Shown: one piece after another, positions 54,675-63,349 of the stretch
Layout: each line of letters opens with the position of its first letter
Position numbering within the stretch: position 1 is the first letter of the stretch
Origin: Planctopirus ephydatiae
Lineage (GTDB): Bacteria; Planctomycetota; Planctomycetia; Planctomycetales; Planctomycetaceae
Length of the DNA: 64,000 nt
Assembly: GCF_007752345.1 (NCBI RefSeq)
Contig: NZ_CP036299.1
Coordinates: 1,240,001 to 1,304,000, forward strand
Direction of reading: 5' to 3'
Made by a program: the position numbers and the translations under genes
The notes under the pieces: generated by a model
Database searches by the model: none
What the model was told of the DNA's origin: nothing
The model's input: the letters and a program-made list of their open reading frames with translations, nothing else

Positions 54675-56003
54675 ATGACGAAACGAACAAAGATTGTTGG
54701 GGCGGAGTGTGTGTTGCCTTCTGGATTGTGGAAGGGGGATGTGCTGATTGAGGGGGGGAGGATTCTGGATCTGGATCCGCCAGAGTCGGCACGGGCTGAT
54801 GAGGTGATTCAGGCAGCCGGGCTCCATCTGATCCCGGGGGTGATTGATGATCAGGTTCACTTTCGTGAGCCGGGATTGACGCATAAGGAAGATCTTGCCA
54901 CCGCTTCAGCAGCCTGTGCCAAGGGTGGCGTCACCACCTTCTTTGAAATGCCGAACACCAAGCCCACGACCACGACGGTCGAGAGGCTGCACGAAAAGCT
55001 GGCCTTGGCAGCCACCAAATCGGTGGTGAACTATGCGTTCTACATCGGTGCGACACCGACCAATGTCGAAGAACTCAAATCGGCCCGGCGAACGCCCGGC
55101 ATCAAAATCTTCATCGGCTCCAGCACTGGTGATCTGCTGGTGGATGAGCAGGCCGCCCTCGAACAGATTTTTGCCGAAACCACACTTCCTATCTGTGCCC
55201 ATTGCGAGGATGAGGCGACTGTCCGCGCGAACTCAGCCCGCCTCAATGGTGGCTCGAAGGTGCAGGATCATTCGCAGATTCGCGATCACAAGGCGGCTGA
55301 GATCGCCACCCGCAGGGCACTCGATCTGGCATATCGGCACAAGCACCGCTTTCATGTGCTGCATGTTTCGACAGCGATTGAAACCGAGATTGTGGCTGAT
55401 CATCGCGGGCTGATCACAGCCGAGGCCTGCCCGCATCATCTGTTCTTTAATGTGGATGACTACGACCGCCTGGGCACGCTGATTCAGATGAACCCGTCGA
55501 TCAAGACGCAAGACGACGTGACGGCCCTGTGGAAGGCGCTGCGGGACGGGCGGATTCAGGTGATCGCGACGGATCATGCTCCCCATACACTGGAGGAAAA
55601 GCGGCAGCCTTATCCGAAGTCGCCTTCTGGTTTGCCAGCCGTCGAAAATTCGCTGGCACTCATGCTCGATGCGTCTCATCGCGGCTTCTGCACCATCGAA
55701 GAAGTGGTGAGCTGGATGTGCGACGCCCCGGCCCGTGTGTGGGATCTCGTGGGAAAAGGACGGATTGAGCCGGGTTATGATGCCGATCTGGTGCTGGTCG
55801 ATCTCAAAAAGTCGCAGACCATCCGCAACGAGGACCAGCTCACGAAATGCGGCTGGAGCCCGTGGGCCGGGACAACGCTCACCGGCTGGCCCGTCACCAC
55901 GATGGTGGGTGGCGAAATTGTGTTTGCGGAAGGAAAGGTCGATACGAGCCACCGGGGAACGGAAGCGATCTTCGATCATTCGCGGGGCGGATATTGGGGT
56001 TAG
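54675..56003 (+). CDS. pyrC: dihydroorotase-family amidohydrolase
   Basis: The product has 442 residues. Blocks: [63 protein letters not shown], and [12 protein letters not shown] (catalytic Asp). In class I dihydroorotase the first block is D-x-HxH; here Gln60 takes the place of the first metal histidine (QVH), and His62 remains. I recall the QVH form from Bacteroidetes and related enzymes. It would convert carbamoyl aspartate to dihydroorotate, but an allantoinase-type role cannot be excluded. Confidence 0.85.
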   Translation: MTKRTKIVGAECVLPSGLWKGDVLIEGGRILDLDPPESARADEVIQAAGLHLIPGVIDDQVHFREPGLTHKEDLATASAACAKGGVTTFFEMPNTKPTTTTVERLHEKLALAATKSVVNYAFYIGATPTNVEELKSARRTPGIKIFIGSSTGDLLVDEQAALEQIFAETTLPICAHCEDEATVRANSARLNGGSKVQDHSQIRDHKAAEIATRRALDLAYRHKHRFHVLHVSTAIETEIVADHRGLITAEACPHHLFFNVDDYDRLGTLIQMNPSIKTQDDVTALWKALRDGRIQVIATDHAPHTLEEKRQPYPKSPSGLPAVENSLALMLDASHRGFCTIEEVVSWMCDAPARVWDLVGKGRIEPGYDADLVLVDLKKSQTIRNEDQLTKCGWSPWAGTTLTGWPVTTMVGGEIVFAEGKVDTSHRGTEAIFDHSRGGYWG

Positions 56004-56421
56004 CAGAGGAGAAACGGGAAGAGAAAAGGCAAGCAGGAGGGAAGGTCAGAAGCCGGAAGGGAGTTTGGCGAGGTGGGTGCCGGTGATGGATATGTCGGAG
56101 CACTGCTGGTGAGCCAGCAGTGGCACCTGGCGTCTTCTCTAAGGTTTTCGCAACAAGTTCTGTAGAGGAGTCGTAAATTGGAACCATCTCAACCTCATCC
56201 AGAAACTGTCTAAAAGGTAGTTTGCAGGCATCGCTTCACATCAAGGTTCCGCCGAGTATCGCGGGCAATCCTTGCTGCGTCAGCAATTCGTGAAGTTCGA
56301 AATGCCGATGTCAACCGTCGAGGTCAACCAGACGCTCTGCATTGACATCATCCATTAATGGCGACCGGACAGCGGCTCTTCGACGCTATTTCGTTCGAAC
56401 AAAGTTTCCATGATAAGGAAC
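56004..56421. other. region after dihydroorotase, no supported gene
   Basis: About 420 nt up to the promoter of the TetR gene. A strong hairpin lies at 56101-56122. Short frames here have no recognisable content. One plus-strand stretch at about 56265-56350 could be a remnant of a longer protein, but I could not match it. Confidence 0.35.
56101..56122. repeat. perfect 9-bp stem-loop
   Basis: CACTGCTGG (56101-56109) pairs with CCAGCAGTG (56114-56122) with a 4-nt loop TGAG, about 100 nt after dihydroorotase. There is no T tract. It may act in transcript ends or RNA stability. Confidence 0.5.
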
Positions 56422-56460
56422 TCGACACCATGTGATACACACGTACAATACATGCGTATT
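56422..56460 (+). promoter_or_regulatory. promoter with overlapping palindrome upstream of tetR
   Basis: TCGACA (56422-56427), a 16-nt spacer and TACAAT (56444-56449) resemble a sigma-70 promoter. The palindrome AATAC-ATGC-GTATT (56447-56460) overlaps the -10 and continues downstream, where a TetR dimer could block transcription. The TetR ATG is 33 nt further on. Autoregulation is inference. Confidence 0.45.
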
Positions 56461-56492
56461 ACACGCAGAGACTGGAATGGGAGAGAGCCGAA

Positions 56493-57137
56493 ATGGGTGT
56501 TGCCAGCGATTCACAAAAGACGAAAGCCGCAGTGATTCAGGCGGCGGGCGAATTGTTCGCAATTTCGGGCTTCTCCGGTGTTACTGCCAGGCAAGTTGCC
56601 TCAAAGGCTGGCGTTTCTCTGGGGGCGATTCCTTACCACTTTGGGAGTATGGAAAAGCTGTACGACGAAGTGCTCATTACGGCAGTCAAGATATCCGAGG
56701 AGGCCCAGCCCCTGGCGGAGCAAGCCCTCGCAGCGGCTCCCGCTGAGGGTCTTCGGTTGGCCATCCAATGGATGATCAAAGATTACTCAGCTCAAAAGGT
56801 CGCGTGGCCCCTGAAGCTGATTGAACGCGAAGCCATCGATCCGTCAGCCTCGTTTAGGAAGGTTCTCAAGCGGCATTACTTGCCCGAGTTTGATTGGCTT
56901 TGCGAAGTGATCAGCCGCGTTTCTGGCAAGCCCAAGGACTCTGACTCTGTGCGATTCGGCACGATTTCGATGCATCTTCTCACCTCGACCTTTATGACGC
57001 ACCGACGGCTTCTTGAAGACTTTGCACCCAAGGTTGTAGCAAACGTCCGAGACAGCGAGTCCTTTGTAGAAATGATCGCTCACGTGACCCTCGATGCGGT
57101 CACTCGCTACGAACAGGCGTATCCGACAATTAATTGA
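56493..57137 (+). CDS. TetR-family transcriptional regulator
   Basis: The product has 214 residues. The N-terminal helix-turn-helix is typical: KAAVIQAAGELFAISGFSGVTARQVASKAGVSLGAIPYHFGSMEKLYDEVL. The rest is a helical ligand and dimer domain. GAGAG lies 7 nt before ATG 56493. The gene heads a run of efflux genes (permease, ATPase, membrane-fusion), as often seen where TetR represses an exporter. The downstream genes are damaged, so the regulator may now lack its target apart from its own promoter. Confidence 0.88.
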   Translation: MGVASDSQKTKAAVIQAAGELFAISGFSGVTARQVASKAGVSLGAIPYHFGSMEKLYDEVLITAVKISEEAQPLAEQALAAAPAEGLRLAIQWMIKDYSAQKVAWPLKLIEREAIDPSASFRKVLKRHYLPEFDWLCEVISRVSGKPKDSDSVRFGTISMHLLTSTFMTHRRLLEDFAPKVVANVRDSESFVEMIAHVTLDAVTRYEQAYPTIN

Positions 57138-57185
57138 AGCAAGGCCATTCCTCGATCAGATCATCGAAAGACGAAAGAGGGAATC

Positions 57186-58330
57186 ATGATATTTGTGGCA
57201 TTCAAAATATTGTTGCATGATAAAGCCAAGTATCTGGCACTCGTATTAGGGATCTCATTCGCGACGCTTCTCATCAGCCAGCAATCCGCAATTTTCCACT
57301 CGCTGATGTATGCATCGACACGAGAAATCCTCGAAGCAAACCAGGCCGATATCTGGGTCATGAAGCCCAGCGTCGAAACGCTCGAGCAGGGCTACCCCAT
57401 GGCGGAGTTAGCCGTGAATCGAGTCCGTTCCGTTGACGGTGTGGAGTGGGCAGTGCCCTACTATCAATCCATCGCGCAGCTCCGAACCGAAGACGGGAGG
57501 ATGAAATCGGTACAGTTGGTAGGTATCGACGATCTATCAATGGTAGGTGCTCCCAGCAGATGCTGATCGGCGATCTCAAGGACTTGCAGCGTCCCGACGC
57601 GATCATTATGGATATCGCAGGCTACATCAATATCTTCCCGGAGACACCACCCCAGACGGGTGCCACCGTTGAAATCGGGCAGCGCCGCGCAGTCATTGTC
57701 GGGATTTGCTACATCGGCACCTCATGGAACGGCTTACCTCGCGTTTACACACGAAGAAGTTTAGGTGTAGCCATGGCAAGAGAAACTCTGAACCCGGTGA
57801 CTTACGTGTTAGCGAAAGCGGGACAAGGACAATCACCCGAAGAAGTTTCTCAAAGGATCACCAGTTCGATAGGTCTAAAGGCGCGAACACGCAACGCGTT
57901 CATGGACGAAACCAGAACCTGGATCCTCAAGTACTCCGGTATTGCTGAGAACTTTGGGATCACAATTTTAATGGGGGTCGTCATCGGTATCGCAATTGTA
58001 GGACAGACCTTCTACATGTTCAGCGTCGAAAACCTGAAGCAGTTTGCAACCTTGAAAGCCATCGGTATCGCCAACTGGATCATCCTCAAGATGATTATGG
58101 TTCAGGCTCTCTTTGTATCGCTGATCGGATACTGCCTCGGCATTGGTGTTGCCAGTTTGTTCTTTGCCATCTCCAGCACTCAAATCTCGGGCGGCTTACG
58201 GGGGATGTTCATGCATCCGTTCATCTTCATGGGTTCGGGAGTTTTTATTGTATTGGTCACCTTATTGGCCTGCATCGTCAGTGTTCGAAAGGTGTTGACA
58301 GTTGATCCTGCGATTGTCTTCCGAGGTTGA
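57186..58330 (+). pseudogene. frameshifted ABC transporter permease, DevC/MacB-like
   Basis: The first frame (57186-57566, 126 residues) gives an N-terminal helix (YLALVLGISFATLLISQQSAIFHSL) and an extracytoplasmic part up to DDLSMVGAP. The following frame continues from about 57550 as MLIGDLKDLQRPDAIIMD and onward, with three helices (GITILMGVVIGIAIVGQTFYMF, MIMVQALFVSLIGYCLGIGVA, FMGSGVFIVLVTLLACIVSVRKVL), to 58330. One missing base near 57547-57560 (GCTCCCAGCAGATG) would join them. Length when joined is about 380, normal for DevC. A sequencing error is the alternative. ATG 57186 has AGGGA 4-5 nt upstream. Confidence 0.8.
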
Positions 58331-58332
58331 TC

Positions 58333-59055
58333 ATGAGTGTGAACTGCAAGAACGTGAAAATGTCCTTTAAGACCGCTGCAGGAACGGTGAGCGTCTTGAA
58401 AGGGGTCGATTTCGAGGCCCCGATTGGCAAACTGACCATGCTCGTCGGGCCGAGCGGATGCGGCAAGACAACCTTGATCTCGTTGATCGCAGGCTTGTTG
58501 CGTGGAGCCTCGGGGACAATGGAAGTCTTCGGCAATGAAGTGTTGACCATGTCGGCTTCAATGCTCGTCCCATATCGACTGAAAAACATCGGATTCATCT
58601 TTCAGCAATACAACTTGCTCGCAGGCTTAACCGCCTCGGAAAATGTCGCAGTCCCGCTCGTCGCCAGTGGGACAGGCTGGCCAGTCGCACTGGAAAAAGG
58701 GCGAATCTTATTGGGCAAACTGGGGATGAATGCCCACATCGATAAACTTCCCAGTCAACTCTCTGGCGGCCAGCAGCAGCGAGTTGCCATCGCCAGAACT
58801 CTGATCCATGAGCCCCGACTGCTGCTCTGCGACAAACCGACCGCAGCACTTGATGGACAATCGGGAAAAGTCGTGATGAATCTCCTCAAAGAGCTGGCGG
58901 TCGCCGATGATCGAGCCGCTATTGTTGTCAGCCATGATCCACGAGTTTATAGCTTCGCTGATCGGGTGGTACATATGGAAGATGGTTTGGTCGCCAAGGT
59001 CGAAAGTATTGTGACTCCCAGCTCTGCCGACAGCACGAACGACACTGCACATTGA
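58333..59055 (+). CDS. ABC transporter ATP-binding protein, DevA/LolD-like, with Walker B Glu->Lys
   Basis: The product has 240 residues. Walker A GPSGCGKTT, Q-loop FQQYN, signature LSGGQQQRVAIA and H-loop VVSHD are intact. Walker B reads LLLCDKPTAALD: lysine 168 (codon AAA at 58834-58836) stands where the catalytic glutamate is nearly invariant, a single G-to-A change from GAA. Such a change normally blocks ATP hydrolysis. It directly follows the frameshifted permease (2 nt gap) and precedes the broken membrane-fusion gene. It may be a recently inactivated gene with an open frame. Confidence 0.85.
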   Translation: MSVNCKNVKMSFKTAAGTVSVLKGVDFEAPIGKLTMLVGPSGCGKTTLISLIAGLLRGASGTMEVFGNEVLTMSASMLVPYRLKNIGFIFQQYNLLAGLTASENVAVPLVASGTGWPVALEKGRILLGKLGMNAHIDKLPSQLSGGQQQRVAIARTLIHEPRLLLCDKPTAALDGQSGKVVMNLLKELAVADDRAAIVVSHDPRVYSFADRVVHMEDGLVAKVESIVTPSSADSTNDTAH

Positions 59056-59099
59056 ATCGATTTGATAGAGATTGCCATTCATTGATGAAGGGTAAAGGT

Positions 59100-59285
59100 A
59101 TGTTAATCAGATTTGGTATGCCCCTCCTGGCGGCCCTGGCCATGGGATTCGGAATTGCCACGTTGACTCATCTCACGCCCAAAGAGCAACTCACCCCAGC
59201 ACCCAATCCTCCCACGTCATCGACGATCAGCGAAAGCACGATCTCGAGTCTCGGAGAGGTTCAAATGGCGGGAGAACCCACCACG
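59100..59285 (+). pseudogene. N-terminal fragment of HlyD/DevB-type membrane-fusion protein
   Basis: From ATG 59100 (AAGGG 7 nt upstream) the frame gives an N-terminal anchor (MLIRFGMPLLAALAMGFGIATLTHLTP), a Pro/Ser-rich stretch and a start of the lipoyl-like region ([15 protein letters not shown]). After about 59285 the sequence no longer fits and instead codes, on the opposite strand, for a DUF1552 fragment. The open frame runs on to 59483 through that foreign sequence. The matching C-terminal part lies at about 62860-63051. Third gene of the damaged efflux operon. Confidence 0.7.
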
Positions 59286-59626
59286 ATACGCACCGAGGGC
59301 CCCGAAATAGGCGCTATAACGTGGGTTCGTATGGCGGCCATGCAAACCTGTAACGATATGCATCCTGTCCTTGCAAGGCTCCAAGGCTTGCATTGGCGTT
59401 TCAAGGGTTACGCCATCGAGAGCACAGCTTTCATTGAGTCCCTGGGGAATACAGGTCAACGGGTCAAATCCGTGATTCTGTAAAAAGAAGATGACGCGTT
59501 TTGGGGCTTCCAGCCGCTTTAATTGCCGAATCATTTGCTGCCTGGGCATTGCCTGGAACAAGGCTCAAGCCAAGCAGCGCCAAGGCCAACTGCCATTCCG
59601 AGGAGCATTTCTCGACGTTTAATCAT
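59275..59626 (-). pseudogene. N-terminal relic of a second DUF1552 gene, frameshifted
   Basis: On the minus strand ATG 59626 opens with MIKRREMLLGMAVGLGAAWL, a Tat-like signal start. A different frame continues [21 protein letters not shown], and a third carries [41 protein letters not shown] and [12 protein letters not shown], all typical of a DUF1552 subfamily different from 46462-47832. At least two frameshifts and a truncation near 59275 show decay. It lies downstream of the sialate-esterase-like gene on the same strand, so those two may once have been an operon. Confidence 0.75.
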
Positions 59627-59699
59627 GTTCTGCAGACTATTGATGTTGCGAAACTGCGGGCTTCGCTACGGATTCCAATTGCTTCTGGATACAAGATTC

Positions 59700-62678
59700 T
59701 CAAGGGGTTGATTGTCCGTGATCAATCGGCACATTGCAAAATGTCAGCGCGGCAATACCGTTCGTGCCCAGCAGCAAGTTATCCTGATTCCAATCAATCT
59801 CTTTGAGGTAGGTAATCTTCGTGGCGGCGGTAGGCTCTTTGAGCTTCAATGTCAGCACCGCACCGGCCACGCTGCCTGAAGCCACCTTCCCTTTCTCGCC
59901 ATCGAGATAGAACTGGCCAGCGAGCTTGTCATCCCAGGCAATGGGTTGATCAAATTCAAGCAGGATCGTGTCGCGTGTTGCGTTGAACGAGGCGGTACGG
60001 AGGTTGGGTGCGGAGATGGGTCCAGCAGGTACTTTGCCGTAGTGATCACGCTCGATCAGCGGCTGAATCGTGCGCGCAAATTCCGCCCAACCCACGAGCG
60101 GAAAGTGGCAGCCTCCCGGCGGACGCACGCCGAGCGTCGACATAATGCTCATGTTTGAAAACAACTGCGGAAGCGTGCGTTGTTTTTCTCGCAACATATC
60201 TCCGGAACCGAAACGCCCGCCCATGCTGCAGGAGTTGGGCCAGATTTGAAACACGTAATACTGCTGCACGTTGGGGAAGTCCTGCTTCCAGCCCGCGGCC
60301 ATTTCAATGAAGAATTGATGATATGTTTCCCAACCATAGCCGCCAGTCGGACCATCAGCCCCTTGGTCGTTTTCACCTTGATGCCACAAGATGCCGCGGA
60401 TGCCGTGCGTGAGTTTCGCCTGCTGGACTCGCCAGAGCATGCGTCCGTAAATGCTCGTGAGATCGGTGGGGTCGGCGGGGTTGCGTTGATGCACATCGAT
60501 CCGTGTTCCCCCAACAGCGGCGTTGATCATAAAGATGGGCATCTTTTGGCTTTCAACAAGGCGTTTCGCGAGTTCCATACCCCACCAACCGAGTTCTGCT
60601 TTTTCCCCCTGCTGCGCCTTCCACACTGGTAACACCCACAGATTGCCGACATTGTCTTTCGGGTTTTGCGAGGGGCGAGCGTAACTGCGAATCCACTCGT
60701 TGGTTTCGGGCGGGGATTTTTCGCCCGTATCGGTGGCGAGTGCGTTCGACTGACCATCAATGATGTAGGCATCGCCGCACACCAGATTACCGACGGTATC
60801 GAGTACTTTATCAGTGCCAGTTCCAAACTCCACTTTGTATTTAATGAGCCCCGGCTTAAGTTTCACCGACAGCGTATATGACTTATCGGCTGCCAATTTC
60901 GCGGTGGCGGTTTGAACGAGTTTTTCATCGGCATAAAGCTTCAGAAAGACCGAATCCGCAGCTTCGGTCAACGTGCCGTTGTAGTGGAGCGTCCCTTCGT
61001 TTTTGTCATCGCGGGCATAGAATTGCCCTTCTTCCGGCTTCTCGTCCTTTGCAGGCGTGCGCACAACCCACGCGTCGCTCTTCGGTTCCGTGACGGCGAT
61101 CGCCACTGATTGGGAAACCGCTTGGCCACCATTGCTGATGGTCGCGGTCACCTTGAGTTTTCCACTATTTTGTGAGCGTTTCAGGAGGAGTTTGCCCGGT
61201 GCTATTTCTTTGATCACCGCGAACGGACCCGCGTTCCACTCGGTCTTCAAGTCACCCGCGTTCTTCCCCTGCATTGTCGCGAGATTCGTTACCTGCGGCA
61301 CGATTTCAATCGTCTCACGGCCATCCCAAGTCTTTGGTGCGTTGAGTGTGAAGATGGGTTCGGGAATATCCTCTTTCACGGAGATTGTAATGTCTTTCGT
61401 TTTCACACCCTCGGCATATACTGCCTTGCATTGCAATGTGACCAGCTTGTCGCCTTTCACGCGTCCCGCATCGAACGTGAATGCAAATCGATCCACTGCG
61501 GCGATATTCTCCTGCCCATCGCTCTTCAGTATCCAATAGATCTTCTGAGCACCGCCGGCCTGTACGGTGAAAGTTGCGTTCTTGCCTTCGAAGACCGTCG
61601 CACTCGTAGGCGAGACTACAAATGTGTTTCCGAGCTTCACTACCGGGCCAACCAACGTTTGCAACGGCTTTTGGTTTTCATACTGCAACTTTACCCAATC
61701 AGCTGAACGCACTACTTTAGAAATGCGGACTTCATCAACGTCGCCGACGTAGTTGTAGTTATTATACCAGCCGCCGATGTAGAACCGTGCGGGGGTTTTG
61801 ATTGCTAACGGTGCATTCGGTGTTTGGGAGACGTTGCTGAGTTCGCCGTTCACATAAATTCGCGAATCACCCTGCTGATACGTGTGTATAATATGAATCC
61901 ATTCATTCATCGGCAGGCGACCCCGGCTTGGGACATCCGCGCCGGAAAAATAGCATTCCATTTTCACGTGCGGCGGGCTCATGAAATGCATCACCACTTT
62001 GCCTTGACCGTGCTCGTTACCCCACGCCAGCACTTGGCCGTTCGATTTCTCCGCGCGCAACCACGCTTCGGTACTATGTGAACTCGCACCCACCGGAAAA
62101 TTGGCGATCTTCTCTCCGCAAAAGACACCCTGCTTTCCAGCGAGATGCCTTGCCGGTCCGATCATTCCCGCAGCTGCCGTGGTTCCGATATCTTTCGTCT
62201 CTGCAGAACCCACTTCATCGGCCACGCCTTCGTCCATGTGCAAAACGCTCAAGTAACCGTTTGATTCGTTGAACACAGCCTTGCCGTTCGATTCGCTCTT
62301 GGCCTCCGGTTTTCCCCAATGAATTTTAATTTCCTGTCGCGTATTACCCTGAATTCTTGGGATTCGCACCCAAACGCTCGCCGTTCCCGCAACTGCATCC
62401 CACTGCTCGATTTGATACGACAAAGCATTTCCCTGTAAGGAAAACCGCACATCGTCTCCGTTAGGTGCGGCAGCTGAAAAATCGAAGAAGTCTTTGTGCA
62501 ATCGGATGAGCATCGGAAAATTCTCAACGCTTGCTTCCGCCGGCAAGTTCGCACCATCGGGCGTGGTGTTCAGAAAGATAGCCCCGGTTTCCTGCCAGTC
62601 CGGATACTGTGCCGAAGCCGCCTGTAATATGAAGGTGAGTGATGCCAAAGCTACGATCATGGTGCGAAATTGTTTCAT
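59700..62678 (-). CDS. secreted multidomain sialate O-acetylesterase-like protein (DUF2341 + LamG + SGNH)
   Basis: The product has 992 residues from ATG 62678 (an ATG eight codons upstream is possible). Signal peptide MKQFRTMIVALASLTFILQAASA; a DUF2341-like domain (FPMLIRLHKDFFDF...GDDVRFS); a LamG/concanavalin-like domain (about 150-340; HSTEAWLRAEKSNG, ARFYIGGW...GDVDEVRISKVVRSADW); Ig-like strands (about 350-560); then an SGNH esterase of sialate-esterase type with GDAYIIDGQSNA (Ser), ILWHQGEND and GGCHFPLVGWAEFA (His). Probably an extracellular or periplasmic carbohydrate esterase. It interrupts the membrane-fusion gene on the opposite strand. Confidence 0.88.
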   Translation of the reverse strand: MKQFRTMIVALASLTFILQAASAQYPDWQETGAIFLNTTPDGANLPAEASVENFPMLIRLHKDFFDFSAAAPNGDDVRFSLQGNALSYQIEQWDAVAGTASVWVRIPRIQGNTRQEIKIHWGKPEAKSESNGKAVFNESNGYLSVLHMDEGVADEVGSAETKDIGTTAAAGMIGPARHLAGKQGVFCGEKIANFPVGASSHSTEAWLRAEKSNGQVLAWGNEHGQGKVVMHFMSPPHVKMECYFSGADVPSRGRLPMNEWIHIIHTYQQGDSRIYVNGELSNVSQTPNAPLAIKTPARFYIGGWYNNYNYVGDVDEVRISKVVRSADWVKLQYENQKPLQTLVGPVVKLGNTFVVSPTSATVFEGKNATFTVQAGGAQKIYWILKSDGQENIAAVDRFAFTFDAGRVKGDKLVTLQCKAVYAEGVKTKDITISVKEDIPEPIFTLNAPKTWDGRETIEIVPQVTNLATMQGKNAGDLKTEWNAGPFAVIKEIAPGKLLLKRSQNSGKLKVTATISNGGQAVSQSVAIAVTEPKSDAWVVRTPAKDEKPEEGQFYARDDKNEGTLHYNGTLTEAADSVFLKLYADEKLVQTATAKLAADKSYTLSVKLKPGLIKYKVEFGTGTDKVLDTVGNLVCGDAYIIDGQSNALATDTGEKSPPETNEWIRSYARPSQNPKDNVGNLWVLPVWKAQQGEKAELGWWGMELAKRLVESQKMPIFMINAAVGGTRIDVHQRNPADPTDLTSIYGRMLWRVQQAKLTHGIRGILWHQGENDQGADGPTGGYGWETYHQFFIEMAAGWKQDFPNVQQYYVFQIWPNSCSMGGRFGSGDMLREKQRTLPQLFSNMSIMSTLGVRPPGGCHFPLVGWAEFARTIQPLIERDHYGKVPAGPISAPNLRTASFNATRDTILLEFDQPIAWDDKLAGQFYLDGEKGKVASGSVAGAVLTLKLKEPTAATKITYLKEIDWNQDNLLLGTNGIAALTFCNVPIDHGQSTP

Positions 62679-62859
62679 AGCACTTCTCTCGTTGAGTTTC
62701 ATTTTGCTGTTTCTAGTCCGAACTCATTCATCTTTTGTGGAAGTGAAATGCAAGGTTCCCAAAGCTCGGCCGTCAGTTCATGCAGAATGTCGTCGTGCCG
62801 CGTGTCACGAAATATCGCGCTACTTTACACGACTTCAAACCAAAGTATCCCCAAGGGTG

Positions 62860-63051
62860 AAAAAAGATAATCCCGATGCCGTCAAACCTCAATTCGTCCG
62901 CATCGATCCGCGGATCGTTCCCAAAAGTTCGCTGACCGGCGGCACAACAGAACGGGTAGATACCCGCGTCCTCTTTGTAGTTTATGAAGTCGTTGAAAAC
63001 CCCACCCGGATCTACGCTGGCCAGAAACTCGATGTTTTCATGGAGGGCTGA
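62860..63051 (+). pseudogene. C-terminal fragment of HlyD-type membrane-fusion protein
   Basis: The plus frame ending at 63051 reads KPQFVRIDPRIVPKSSLTG-GTTERVDTRVLFVVYEVVENPTRIYAGQKLDVFMEG. This is the closing block of DevB/HlyD-like adaptor proteins (...VPK-x-SLTG...ERVDTRVLxVxY...YxGQxxDVFxE). The frame is open upstream but without homology. It has no start of its own and is the missing end of the gene that begins at 59100; the middle 200 or so residues are absent. Confidence 0.7.
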
Positions 63052-63270
63052 CACACGTTGCTCGTCTTCGATCGACCCGTGTGCCGCATGCAGAGGCGAT
63101 GACCGTAACGACCAGCAAGCCACTGTCATTCCCCCTCCCCCCCCTCCCCATGAAATCAGGCGGAACCAGAACAGTTGTTGACACGGAATAAGACCTCTTG
63201 CGGCTTCAACACGGCGGAAGAAATCCGATTTCAACGGCAGCCACCCTGCCACCAAAGAGTCTTGCCCCCT
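63052..63270. other. region between membrane-fusion relic and secreted-protein gene
   Basis: About 220 nt with a pyrimidine-rich run (CCCCCTCCCCCCCCTCCCC, 63131-63149). Minus-strand open frames over this part are shadows. No gene is supported. Confidence 0.35.
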
Positions 63271-63299
63271 TTGGTTTCCTCGATCTCCTCGGGTATGAT
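63271..63299 (+). promoter_or_regulatory. candidate promoter of the cassette-like gene
   Basis: TTGGTT (63271-63276), a 17-nt spacer and TATGAT (63294-63299). The -10 is near consensus and the -35 is weak. It would give a 5' leader of about 45 nt before ATG 63350. Confidence 0.4.
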
Positions 63300-63349
63300 C
63301 TCCGCCGGTGATCGACGACATCGACCACGTGGTCCCACAGGAGCAAGTC

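Noticed and set aside
63131-63149. Pyrimidine-rich run as a polymorphic repeat or triplex site
   Set aside because: Single short run with no repeat partner; likely just composition.
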